Shown piece after piece: positions 32,493 to 43,940 of a DNA stretch of 64,000 nt. Below the pieces are notes generated by a model. The model saw only the letters and a program-made list of their open reading frames with translations. It did not search any database and was not told the DNA's origin. The translations under genes were made by a program, and so were the position numbers. This stretch comes from Siphonodentalium dalli (Eukaryota; Mollusca; Scaphopoda; Gadilida; Siphonodentaliidae): NCBI GenBank assembly GCA_032622095.1, contig CP136066.1, positions 149,573,559-149,637,558 of the forward strand, written 5' to 3'. Positions within the stretch are counted from its first letter, which is position 1, and each line of letters begins with the position of its first letter.

Positions 32493-33977
32493 TACGGCTG
32501 AATTCTGGTCTCAGGTCTAGACCACCCTAATAATCACGGTGTTCCATGTCAGGACTCGGTTTCGCGAAACCACCTGGTCGCAATCTGGGATCGGCGCATT
32601 GTTGTACAATCAACGGCAATCAATGACAATCTATGGACAAAAGCGTGCCGAGCGCTGCATCGAGATTGGTGTGTTGGTGTCTCCAAACCTGAGCACGTGA
32701 AAGCGCTTATATCCGTGTTGTATAGCGGTATCTGTATGCCGTCGCCGTTCGACAGGGATCACGGGGCAGGGTTGGTGCGGATTTCTCACCCCCTATGCGG
32801 ATGTCACGACGTTGTCAGTTTTACGGGAGGAGGAAAGTCTACGCAGAGAGTAAATTTCACCGAGAAACACTCCGCTGTGTGTAGAAATAGCGACACCGGA
32901 AAGGGACCGACAAACTTGCCCAGATACACGAATCAGATTATCCTCACTTAGAGTGGATCGCGAATCCCGATAGCAGTAGCAGATATTTCCATTGCCATGT
33001 AATTGTTTTTCAAATCCATGTTTAAAGATAAATTATGACAAATAAACCAATTTGAAATGTCAAGACTTAAGAAACTGGACCAAATAAATCATTAATCAAG
33101 AGCAGGGGTCCCGTGCATTTAATTTAATTTAATTCAATTTAATCGGACATTTCCTTATTTTGAACCACAATTTTTCGTTCTGACTTAATATAATTTTGAG
33201 AGTTTTTGCTGTTATATTGTATATCCAGTCCAGCAATAATTTATTCTCAAATTATGAATTAGCACTATCAAAACTAGCTCCGACGTCAATTCATTTCAGA
33301 AACACGGAACGAAAGACACCCGCATCCAATGCCGATTACGTTCCTTGCAAAATCATTCCCTATTTATCCGTGTCAACCAAACCCATCGATAACATATTAG
33401 AAATAATAGCACGAAAATCTTGCTTAATCCATCTAACGGTAATATGCTTTCAAACAAGGCAAGGGTGTTATAAATAAAACTCCACTATAAAGCCAGATAA
33501 ACGCACGCATGATTTACAACCAATTACCAATCTGTATCGTTACTGCGAAAACAGAAAATGGTATTCTCGTCTCAGGTTCAAGTCTCGGTTTATACAAAAA
33601 TCTCAGACCAGGGGGGTACTAGGTCTCAGTTGTAGACTATTACCTATAACAAACATAATTATCGAGTATATTACATTTTGTCCAGTTCATATGTAATTAT
33701 AATCTTTCTTCTACACGGCATATCAATAAAACACAATTCCTATTTGGTTAACATAAAGATAAATGCTTCCAAAAAATACATATGTTTCTGTTACCAGAAC
33801 TTATACGTTACCACATGGTTCGAATTATGAACAGATCGACACAGGCTTGAATGACAATAAGAAGGCAAACCTTGGTTTACGTAAACCTGAGTTTCAAAAA
33901 GACGAGAATACGGACCAGTGCTGACCAATAATCCCAGCTTACTCGCCTCGAAGACCAGGGACCAGAATTCGGCCGTA
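32493..33977. mobile_element. 1.5-kb element with ~29-bp terminal inverted repeats
   Basis: TACGGCTGAATTCTGGTCTC at 32493 is inverted as GGGACCAGAATTCGGCCGTA ending at 33977, with further weaker pairing inward. A secondary CTCGTCTCAGGTTC / GACGAGAATAC pair lies at 33565 and 33901. No target duplication and no transposase were recognised. Internal frames of about 90 codons show no motif. Probably non-autonomous. Confidence 0.6.
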
Positions 33978-34912
33978 AGTGTTCCAAAGCCAGAGGATTT
34001 AAACGGTACTTCAAACTAATGTCACTACCACATCATTGGAGATGATGCTTTCCTCTGCGCAAATTAATTAAACAATTATCTCAGAGCACAACGAATAGAC
34101 TAAATAAAGTCTTCAATTATAGATAGAGTAGGGGTCGACGAGTTGTTGAGAATGTTTTTGACATTCTTTCCCGGATTGTGCAAATTTAGAGCCGGATGCT
34201 GTGGAAAGAATTGTTCTTGCTTGTGTTCTGCACAATGTTTTGATCGACCACCGACCAGGATCTCATATATTATGTCACCAAGAGGATGATAACCACCATG
34301 TGACTGATGGTATTTGGCGGACGGGTAACCAACTCAATGATCTACACCCAACATAGGACAAGAATGCAAAGAGAACAGCTAAATCTCAAAGAGACCTACT
34401 AACATTTTATTTCAGTTCAACACTGGGATATGTTCCATGGCAAGATCAACCGTCCGTCGTTCGTCTGTCGAGCGGTCTGTCTGTAGACACATGCTATCTA
34501 ACGCGATAACTCGAGTTATTTTTATCGGATCGTGTTCATATTTTAAGATGACACACCCCTCAGATGGACTGTTTTTGTTTTGGTATCGGTTGGTTGATCG
34601 GTTTAGATTAACATTTTCCATCCGCCAAGATATGTTCTATCCGATACGATAAATCTAGTATTTTATGTTGGATCGTGTTCATATTTGATGTGAGGTGTAT
34701 GACATCCAAATGTGTTTATGACATGTCACAACTAGTTTATTGTGCCAGACCCCTGACTTGTTGGTTGATTTGCTTCAGAATACTAACCCTGTCCACAAAT
34801 TCCGTAAAACATAAGACGCACTTGCAAGATACTGAAAGACGCCCTTAAAATATCTCACGATCTGAATACCTTTCCTACCGAATTTTTAAAAGGTACCGGT
34901 TACGGAAAACTG
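33978..34912. other. No gene; one short duplicated motif
   Basis: GGATCGTGTTCATATTT occurs near 34528 and 34672, each followed by GATG(A/T) and a GACA block. Otherwise AT-rich sequence. LINE sequence may begin shortly before 34912, but is too decayed to follow. Confidence 0.4.
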
Positions 34913-35232
34913 TCTGACCCGACAACTATCGCATACGCATTCAACACATATTTTGCTAACATTGGGGGAAACTACCAACATTGGGGGAAACTACCGCAGA
35001 AAACGTAACACAGATTCCAGGGATGAACTTCACTGATACCTACCAGGGCAGTATGAAAATTACCTTTTTATTTTCCCAACAGAGATGAATTATTCTCTAT
35101 TGTGTATAAAGGGCGGCAGGAAGACGGCCTGTATAGGCAGGCCATGTCGCTCCTGTGCACATTTTCAGGATATATTATGTTTTTGTATTATGTATTTAAT
35201 TTGTGCAAATAAACAATCCAATCCAATCCATA
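34913..35232 (+). pseudogene. Internally deleted LINE: ORF2 scrap joined to 3' end
   Basis: SDPTTIAYAFNTYFANIG at 34913-34966 matches the conserved segment just before the reverse transcriptase of Jockey/CR1-type LINEs. A second scrap (IPGMNFTDTYQGSM, frame starting 35013) follows after a 19-base tandem duplication at 34958-34995. The reverse transcriptase is absent: the sequence passes at about 35090 directly to what looks like a LINE 3' end, with GGCAGGAAGACGGCCTGTA, AATAAACA and an (ATCCA)n tail at 35214-35230. The tail type is usual for these LINEs. Confidence 0.65.
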
Positions 35233-36303
35233 AACACATGCTTACCCATCTGATCATAATATATTTTTACCCAATCATTGTCATAATTCCAATCATAATA
35301 ATGTTTCCCACAAGTGGATAGATTATGATTTTATCTCTTTCCAATCATTTACAGTTTTTGTGAACATGTCTATATTCTGTTCTGGATTGATTATTTCAAC
35401 TGTTGAAGTTGGTATGGTTCAAGGTATTGGTTTAGCAACCGACGACCACGATCGACATCTCGTTAATGAAGATGTGTGTCAGGAAGGCCTAATAAAGCTT
35501 GTGTTTTGGGTAACATGCTCTGAAACTATATAGCAAGTAGGGATTGTTTTTATTTGATTTTTAATTTTAATGTTAGTTGGGAGTGGTGCTGGTGTGAAAA
35601 TGCCACATAAACTAATTCAAAACGGGTATTGTTTTAATTATGCCTTATCAACGAACTTGATCTTTACTGATATCCCAATTCTGATAGGCAACACATTATA
35701 TCTTAGATTTTGTTGAAAAATATATTTAAAGAAGCGAATGTATGAAATCAACACTTTATTTTACTAATGTTCAGTATATGTCATGCGATTCACTGGAAGT
35801 ACTGCAGATTGAAATACCATACAATCGTATGTAGAATATTTTAACTGTAGATAGTTGAGTCATCATTAATGAATATGTAGAAGAAAAAATAAAACACAAA
35901 AATGAGGGTCGGGAGAGATTTTTAGGGTATGTAGGGATATCCCAAACACAAGTTTAATGCTGTGGCCTAATGATTAGTGTACCGTATCTGAGCATGTATG
36001 TCAGTTGTTTGGAGCATTTTGCGTACAGTGCATAATTCCATATTGAAATTAATGCTTTGTAGGTCTTTCCTCCATCAGTAAACTGACTATGTTGGTCATT
36101 GTCTAGCATAAGCCCAAACATTTTTACATTTTTCAAACTTTTTTTTCGACCAGTTAACCCTCTATTTGAACAAAAACACTAATTTACGATGTTGATATCA
36201 TGATATTGAGCTTAAATCAATAGCATCAAACATGTTCACGTGAAAAACAAAATACACCATTGGATTATCTTGGGAAGCCAGAGAAACCGCAACTATGTGA
36301 CCA
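35233..36303. other. No gene seen
   Basis: AT-rich with no long frames or repeats recognised. Confidence 0.4.
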
Positions 36304-36606
36304 TCTTGTTCTCCCAAAAACCCGCATATTATCTGCTTATTTTGAGTCGATAATGTGAAAATGAGAGCGTTTTAGTCACACTATCGACTCATAATGAGGC
36401 GATTCTAAGAAGATTATGTGCGGACAATGACACAAATAAGCCAAGTCGCGAGATTTCAGTTGTACGCTCTTTAACATGTGTTTTGACTATGACCGAGCCA
36501 TAGAACCATAAAACGGAATAACTGATGAGTCCATTATCTGCTTACTTAAGAATCAAATAATCACATATGTACCTAATTCACATTATAGGTCGATTATGTG
36601 CGTATT
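36304..36606 (+). mobile_element. 'AATCGCCTCATT' foldback family, copy C
   Basis: It starts TTGTTCTCCCAAAAACCCGC and ends CATTATAGGTCGATTATGTGC before GTATT. The centre pairs TTTTGAGTCGAT with ATCGACTCATAATG. It also has GCGGACAATGACACA and CGCTCTTTAACATGTGTTTT in the same order as copy B. Confidence 0.75.
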
Positions 36607-36689
36607 GGAACGAGGATAAGGCTGCAGTGATGATGTTCCCTGCTGTGATAATGAGGGAGACCAATATTCTTCGTGCCGACAGTCTGCAG

Positions 36690-37055
36690 CACAGACTAGT
36701 GACACTTGTAAATATTGCAGAAATAAAATCACGTGTTCATATCGGTGCGCACATTCTGAAGGGTGATCTAGATGTATCTGTTTGTGCATTTTGTGGTGAG
36801 CATGGACACTCGATTGGGCTTTTAAAAAAGCAAGTCACAAAAAAACTAAAGTCCCTCTTCCAAACTGCTCCTTGTACACGAAGTTCAGTCTAAAGCCAGC
36901 AGCAGTATCAAAAGAATGATCCGTGTATTAACAGGCCGGTTTGTTGAGAAATACTCGAAGTGTATTGGAGTTATGCCAAGCAAACACTATGAAAACAAAT
37001 AGCAATTCCAGTGCTTTCTCAAAGTTGACGAAGCAGAACGTCAATTAGTGCTCAA
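36690..37055 (+). pseudogene. Decayed C-terminal fragment of a transposon-associated protein family
   Basis: The first frame reads LVNIAEIKSRVHIGAHILKG and VCAFCGEHGHSIGLLKK. After a frame change it reads KFSLKPAAVSKE (36880-36915), then another frame gives DPCINRPV (36918-36941) and VYWSYAK, and near 37025 KVDEAERQLVLK. From memory the order R.HVG.HI....CGFCG..G, FSLK.A, PC.NRP and WSY belongs to a multi-copy protein family seen in aquatic animal genomes. At least three frame changes and two stops show it is dead. The Cys and His pairs suggest a zinc-binding tail. Function unknown. It directly follows copy C of the foldback family. Confidence 0.5.
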
Positions 37056-37754
37056 AGTATGAGTTTTGTGGCTTATAACCTTCCTTGATTTTAAGAAAAA
37101 GCATGTTGATATTTCTGTTTTCTGAACGTTTTCGCAATTATGTAATCATAATTGATTCATTATGTATTACTTCATCAGGCCAGCAGCATTTGTTTCATTA
37201 ATTGCATGATATAATGTAGGTTATCTATTTTTGTTATTTTAAATGGTTCAGAAGTATGAGGGATGCCAATATTTTATAGTTATCCTGGTCACTTCATATT
37301 TAAAGCCACATTTGCGCTCCAAAATACAAATATTATTCGCTTTTTCGCGGTATCGAAATAGGTCGATAAATATATTAACTACATTTCTACGAGCTTTCTG
37401 TAACCTGAAAGGACGCATTGAAGTAATGAACAAGGTGTTTGAGTCCCAAACAAAAAACAGCAATTTGCACGACATGGAACAGAAAATAGCGCTCCGTGTT
37501 ATTCTATTCCTGATATGGTAGCAATAAAGAACGTTTGTCTGACTTGGGCAGAAAAATATAAAACGGCTGGAAAATGGCTGTGACTTTGGTGAGTGTTTTT
37601 ACCATATGAAACAGGCATATCGATATTCGTGTATTTATCTACCTATCGTATCCTTTCCTCCAAAATACGTAAACAAAACATGGAGGTCCGAATGGGTCAT
37701 GTCCGTTTAACATACTGGTAATTTATATCACATGGCAATAGCAGATGAATCCTG
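37056..37754. other. No gene seen
   Basis: An open frame at 37243-37521 (and its antisense) has no family motif. A GATATGGTAGCAATAAAGAACG block near 37512 may be a relative of the AACGCTCTTTA motif on the other strand. Confidence 0.35.
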
Positions 37755-38025
37755 GTAAAAGTAAATTATATACGTGTCTGGATTTCTTTACGAACACCCC
37801 CTGACGAGACTCAAAACAAGAGCGATTGAACAGTTTCATCTCGAAATCCGTCTTTTCCAAATCAAGGACAATGTGACCCATGTTGTCAGGAAGGAACCCA
37901 GTAACATCAACGCTTATCTTGGTACTATTCTTGTCCATCAGGTTAGTATATTTCCATACTAAATGTTTTTTTTTATTCTGATAGTAAGCAAGATGGGTTT
38001 CGTGAGAACGTATTTATGCTACATT
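37755..38025. repeat. ~270-bp diverged direct repeat, left copy
   Basis: Shared with 39670-39945: TTTCATCTCGAAATCCGTCTTTT, AAATCAAGGACAA, CATCAGGTTAGTATATTTCC, ATACTAAATGTTTTTT and GCAAGATGGGTTTCGTGAGA. AG|GTTAGT in both copies could be a splice donor on the plus strand. Translation of the plus strand keeps LE.RLF.I.D....VV..EP in both, and the minus strand keeps IVLD.E.T.FE, so coding is possible but neither strand clearly wins. Confidence 0.65.
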
Positions 38026-38184
38026 GTGTAATGTTCCAGCTGCGCTTTCCTAAAAAATAAATAACCTTACAACAGTTATCATCGTTACGACAAATGTGCT
38101 CAATGAGGAAAAGGTTTCTAAGAAATTATACAAAGTTCGTTAATGAAAGTTATGACAACTATCGTAAAGGATCGTCACCACTGG

Positions 38185-38350
38185 AATGGGGACCGGTTGG
38201 ACCGTGAATATTTTACGGGCTTTCCGTTCACAAAATTGCAGAAACCGTGAAATGTTCAGACTGGCCGTTTTTTACTTTACAATGGAACCGTGAATTTAAG
38301 CGGCCATTCCGTTAACCAGTTTGCAGCCAGACTGTGAAATTCTTCAGATT
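38185..38350. repeat. Two copies of a ~95-bp unit
   Basis: GGACCGTGAATATTTTACGGG / GGAACCGTGAATTTAAGCGG, TTCCGTTMAC, TTGCAG and ACTG recur in order, spaced by about 95 bases. Weakly palindromic. Confidence 0.55.
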
Positions 38351-39669
38351 AATACGGTATGTTCAGGTATTAATAACTGAAACCAAGAATTGGCTTGCTG
38401 AGTGTAAACTGAAAAACTATTCCTTAATAATCTCAAATATAAATGTAATTTTGTAAATTCAACTCCAAACATATATGTACATCTACATACATGTATCATG
38501 TATCAGTGTGTGGAATGCATATGCAAATTTTTGGGGATGAGATCAAATGACCTTTTTAAAAATGCAAATATTATATAAGTAAATACCATTTAATAAAACT
38601 AAAGAATCAATGACACAATTTCGAGTCACCATATTCCTCTATCCATTTACTTGAAAACTTCTTATTTGTACATGTGAAGAAATTTCCATGTCCCGTTGGT
38701 CAGCTAATTAACTAGCAACAGTATCAGTTTCGATGGAAAATCCAGTTTGTTTGAATGAATACCTGGAATATCCTTTAAACATTACCCGCAACTGTCGTCT
38801 TTGTATATATCAGACAGCAGACAGCGCATCACGGTATACAGTTGCTATGTTGTTATGCTTTAATGATCGAGGGCTCCATTGGCCGAAAACACGGGATGGT
38901 AGCTCGAAATATTAGATCGAATGTGTTTAACAAAATGTGAATTTCTAGAGCTGGGAAGTGTAAATTGGGTCTCTTGTTTACAGTTCGTGCTCAAGAGTGT
39001 GGCTTGTTTTGGTGTCATGAGGAAATTGATTAAGTTGTAGTCTGGCGGTCTAGTATTTAAACTATAAAGTGTAATAAGATAAATGTTTTGATAAAGCTAA
39101 CTGTTGCAATAGCTATGTACCGACTGATTTCGCAAAGTGACTCGATCACGTGTATACCATGTCCAGTTTCTTTTATACACTGGTAATATAGCTCTCCATT
39201 AATACATTCACAATACATTACACCAATGAGCCCATCTATCAACATCGGAATGTTATTGTGATAACCCTGTGCAACATCTTAACGAATATGCCAATAATGT
39301 ATTGAAGACCTTTGTATAATTGTTCAAAGAGATATTTATGGAAGACAAAATGGTATATAATGTATATAGTCTCATACATTTAGTTGCTGATGCATCTGGT
39401 TCCCTGTATCGACATTCCCTTTTGAGAACTATCTGCAGAAATGACTGGTAACCCAACAGGTGACCCAACACCACCTCTTTTTCAAATTATAATAATTTCA
39501 TAATACCGTTGTGATTGTGAACGAGCAGTCTGTCGGTAACAAGTCATTATTTTCTCAGCATGCATATGGTCCATTGCCAGTTGAATATCGATCTTAATGA
39601 TAATTTTAGACATTACAACTTAGGCTTAGAAAGACAGTGACTTCCAGGTTACATGTCAAGTGTCCCACA
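38351..39669. other. No gene seen
   Basis: AT-rich with only short frames. No repeat recognised. Confidence 0.4.
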
Positions 39670-39945
39670 GAGATAAAGGTAATAAAACAGAAAAAGTTTA
39701 CCACGAGCTAGGGCTAAAAAGATAGGACAAGAGAAGACCCAAACGAGCAATTGGCCTGTTTCATACTCGAATTCCGTCTGTTCAAAATCGAGGACGATTG
39801 GATCAATGTCGTCAAGAATGAACCCAAACATCAACCTGTATCCTGGTACGATGTTGTCCATTAGGTTAGTATATTCCATACTAAATGTTTTTTATATTCT
39901 GATAGAAAGCAAGTTGGGTTTCGTGAGATTGTGTTGAAACTATAT
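39670..39945. repeat. ~270-bp diverged direct repeat, right copy
   Basis: Counterpart of 37755-38025, roughly 75% similar by eye. In this copy the plus frame that matches the left copy meets a TAG at the end, just before GTTAGT. Confidence 0.65.
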
Positions 39946-40423
39946 TGTATATAAAGTAAACATCCGCGTAAAACGATTGTATTACATGTAGATAATTTGC
40001 CCACTGAACAAATTTTCTATAGTAAACAGCCAACGTCTTATAATAATTAGTTTACTGTGTTTGTAGTCTAGTTTTATAAATAAAAGCAAATTAAACTGCT
40101 AAAATTCAACTGCATGCATGTGGTGTAATATTCTAACAAAATTCATGATTGATTTTATGACGCATGTAATTGTTCAAGATGGTATCACTTCTCCCCATAA
40201 TGATCTGATAAATATATTTTGCATACTGCGACACAAATATTTATAAACACATCTATTATATTACCGATGATCATTTTCCTTTTTAATAGGCATGGTCTGA
40301 CAGCAGTTTCGCGCGAGAGGAAGATACAATGTCGAAGCTGTAGTTGTAACTGCAATACATACTGATTTGCACCTGCTAATCGCACCCAATGCTCGTGCAT
40401 ATCATCCGATATACCATCGCGCA
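39946..40423. other. No gene seen
   Basis: AT-rich. The segment at 40260-40410 lies just outside copy D of the foldback family and is less AT-rich, but shows no protein motif. Confidence 0.35.
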
Positions 40424-40530
40424 AATACGCACATAATCGACCTATAATGTGAAATAGGTACATAATGTGATTATTTGATTCTTAAATAAGCAAATAATGG
40501 ATCAATCCGTTATTTCGTTTTGTGGCGCGG
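40424..40530 (-). mobile_element. 'AATCGCCTCATT' foldback family, right-end fragment D
   Basis: On the minus strand this reads CGCCACAAAACGAAATAACGG, ATTATTTGCTTATTTAAGAATCAAATAATC, then CATTATAGGTCGATTATGTGC (first 20 compared) before GTATT. It matches the right third of copy C. The central hairpin is missing. Confidence 0.7.
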
Positions 40531-40664
40531 GCAACGTTGACAAGGGATATTGGTCGACCTCTGCACCCCCAGGACTCAACTTCACCGCCACTAATTTTCT
40601 TTCTTAATGTTTCTCTAATTTTTTTCACTTGTTAACAAGAAAACAAAGTGGCCGCAGATAGCAG

Positions 40665-41600
40665 ACAAGATAAGATGGCGTCCATCATGGCGGCCATTTT
40701 GCTTGTTATGCGCCATGTCTCTTTGGTGGCCATTATTGTAAATATAGTATCAAATACGGTTTTATTTTAAACTCGATTCGTTATGCCAATATAACACCCT
40801 TAGAAATGAGCCGAAAATTCGACCCAAAATCCAATATCGCCACCGAAATGCGAAAATGGGTCAATTGTTTTACATTTCACCACATATAGTTTATCATTGT
40901 GCGAAATATGCACGATTTGATACTTTTATCAGATAGAAGAGTCATTTACGCATACAATGGGACCATAATATGCTTTATTAGCCATATATTTGTGCCCGAT
41001 ATCATGTTTTCCCATATGCCGGTATAATTTGTGAAAACTGACTTGGCGCTAGCCCAGTTACTGGCCTGACACCAGATATCTTTGACCGCGATTAAAGTGC
41101 ATATAATATCATTTGCGGTAATAGTATCCGCACGATTTGTTGTTTCCATATATTAATCATACCAACCAGTAAAAAATCCGACAACAAAATCCAATATGGC
41201 GGCCAAGTTGGCGCCGAAATGTGAAAATCGCTAAAATTTCAACATTTCACCACATATCATTCATTCTGATGTCGAAACATGGAGAAATTAACATAATGTT
41301 ATGAACTGGTCAGATACGAGAATTATCTTGCCATAAAATAAGAAAAATTCCTGCATTTTAATCCAAAATGTTGGCCCGATATGAGATGTTAGCACATGTC
41401 GGTTAAATTTCGCTAACGTTGACCAGACGTTATAACCACGTAACCCATGTCGATAACAAATGTGATTTATTTGTTGGAAAGCACTGTGGGCGATGAACTC
41501 TAAAGAGATATAGGTCCCTTACATTTGGGTTGAATAATAATCATTCATATCCAAGATGGCTGCCAATTTGGCCACGGAAATGTGAAACATCAGTGATTTT
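40665..41600. repeat. ATGGCGGCCAT-type repeat, units of ~365 bp
   Basis: CCAATATGGCGGCCAAGTTGG followed by CGAAATGYGAAAA and ATTTCACCACATAT occurs near 40823, 41190 and 41553 (GATGGCTGCCAATTTGG). A denser GATGGCGTCCATCATGGCGGCC patch lies near 40675. Related sequence appears at 61900 and 62040-62745. Confidence 0.65.
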
Positions 41601-42200
41601 TGTTTTTAATTTGTCACATATTTCTAACTTTTATTATAATAAAAACAGACATACATCAAATAAAACAGAAGTCGCATTTATATCCATACACAAACATGTA
41701 TTTGGCAAGTCATAACAGGATATGGAATCCGAAAAAAACGCATTAATCAATCAAATTGGCAGTGAAATTCTGACATGAAAATGCTTCGCTCAACGGACTG
41801 TCTGACAAGACATCGTTTATGTACATGTATATTATATATCAAATGTTAACAGAGAAATAGTCCCGTTAGTTTTCATAAATATTATATCCAAATCGCCATT
41901 CTTACTTATGAATTATACAGAGCATAGAGCAACTCCCGTTAGTCAAATCGCTGCAGTTTGTTTACCACGATTATTAGTCCAGAATTATGAAGTACCGGTA
42001 ATGAAAGGTCCCTGACCAAAATATCTCCAGGCAAAGGTGGCAGATTTTAAGATCACTATATAACAAACTGTAGGAGGAATTAATCATGCTAATATGACAC
42101 AATATGATACAACGTGCATGTTCACTATTTAAATATGTTGCAAATCTTCAATGTGTCGAGAAAGAGTCAATAACATTAAAATAAAAAACAAAACATTTCT
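41601..42200. other. No gene seen
   Basis: AT-rich without recognised features. Confidence 0.4.
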
Positions 42201-42460
42201 ATGACGAAAATGGCAATAACTCCACCAAAATGACTCCGACTGGACTCAAAACTGCAGGTGCGCAGGTTCCCATGCTGGTTGATGTGTGCCAAGTTTTAAA
42301 ACAATTGTCTGGAAAATGACGGAATATAGGCTGGGATCAAGATGCGTCCCATGATACATATGTACGATTCTGTCGAAAAATAACTCCGCGAATATGAGTC
42401 CGACCGAACTCAAAATCGCAGGTGCGTAGATTCACATTATGGTTGATATATGTGCATGTT
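42201..42460. repeat. Two copies of a ~170-bp unit
   Basis: TAACTCCRC.AA.ATGA.TCCGAC and CTCAAAA(C/T)(T/C)GCAGGTGCG recur near 42213 and 42384. A looser relative lies at 50950-51010 (ATAACTCCACACAAAAAAGTC). Confidence 0.7.
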
Positions 42461-43696
42461 TTATTTTCAAATAACAGAATACAGGCTCGGACAAATTTCC
42501 TGGCGGACGAGGGTCATTAATAATAGTTGAATGCTTATTTTTTCAGTGGGAAAAGTGACTGGGTACCATGCGCACTTGCCATTTTTATTCACTGAAATAA
42601 GTACACAATATGTCTTTACATTCAATAAGAACTTGGGTGCCAAGTCATCGATAAGCTTTATCTGTCCCGATTTACATTAACTAAAACGTTGCAGCCTTGA
42701 CCATAAATTAAGCGATAATCATTGTATGGGGACGATAAAGAGCGTTTCTTGTGGGTGTCTTCCTGATATGTAATATATAAAGAGCGTTTATTTTTTTATT
42801 TTTCCTGAAAGTCGGTAAAACAGTATATTCATGGAGTATGAGGTTCATGTATTTAGACGGCATACAACGTAGTTTCGGTATATTTGGGATCGATGGGATG
42901 TCACAGAAGTTATAAATAAATGTAACTGTCGTTTTATATTGAGGCTTGCAAATTAAGTTTGTCATTAAATAATCTATTGACAGTGTTCGGTCATCATATG
43001 GTGGAACACTGATGATTGCGGTTGGTTCTGTGGTGTTATTGAAGTTCCAATCAGTTCACAAATTTATATCGACTGAATTAGACCGGGAACAGGGGCGGGG
43101 CTTCCAAGGGCCAAACTGCTCAGCAGTTGGATAGTTCATGCCCGAACAACAGTGTCATACCAACAGTAGACTAGGTACACATTTTTTCTGGTAGTTTGAT
43201 ATCTAAACCAGTACCGACTGGGTTGCACATCAAAGATGGCGTTCGTCAAAATGTGTGTCCATAAGAGTGAATATATCCGACGGATAATCATGAAAAATAG
43301 ACCAACTAAAGAACCCAGGGACCAAAAAAAAAAAATTGGACAAATCGGGTTTTCGAACTCCATCGAAATATTGTTGTGAAAGATTCATATACCAAATATG
43401 AATGGAATTGTTTGAGGTTTGTTCAAGTTATCGTGCTAACGGTCATGTAATTGCTAAAAGGTCAGTGGAAAGGTGAAAAAACATGGACAAAGCTCGTTTT
43501 CTAAAATATTGTTATATAGGTCCCTCGTCCAACCATATGTCAAATTTTTTGGGGAAAAATAAAATATTAAAAATATAAACAAAGACCATAACTCTGAATA
43601 TTCCCAAAGATAGATCCAAAACAAACTGTCAGACGTGTATTTTTTTGACATTTCAGCATCGTCGACAGAACCTACTCTAAACATCTGAAAATGACA
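42461..43696. other. No gene; short motifs
   Basis: AAAGAGCGTTT, the reverse complement of the AACGCTCTTT motif, occurs at 42738 and 42779. A decayed TTTTCGAACTCCATCGA block near 43350 is like the 24900 array. No coding signature. Confidence 0.4.
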
Positions 43697-43940
43697 TTAA
43701 CCCTTTCATGGCTGGAGCTTCTTGAAATTTTACGAAAACCCTGTGCCAATTCATTCTCGTATATGTGGGAGCCTCTCACATATAAGAAAATACATTGGCC
43801 TAACACTATTTGAATTGACCGTGTAAGCCAGTGTACTCTTATATATGTGAGGATCCCTATGGGAAGCTCACATATAAGAGAATGTACTGGCACATGATCT
43901 TTAATGCTGCACCAACGCGCTCCCGCCATGAACGGTTTAA
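43697..43940 (+). mobile_element. TTAA-type MITE, copy 3 (244 bp)
   Basis: It starts TTAACCCTTTCATGGCTGG and ends CGCCATGAACGGTTTAA. TTAA is present at both ends. The length equals copy 1 exactly, and it is in the opposite orientation to copies 1 and 2. Confidence 0.8.

Noticed and set aside
37723-37938. Minus-strand frame as a gene
   Set aside because: A similar minus frame exists in the second copy of the repeat, but the plus strand is conserved equally well, so coding on the minus strand cannot be claimed.
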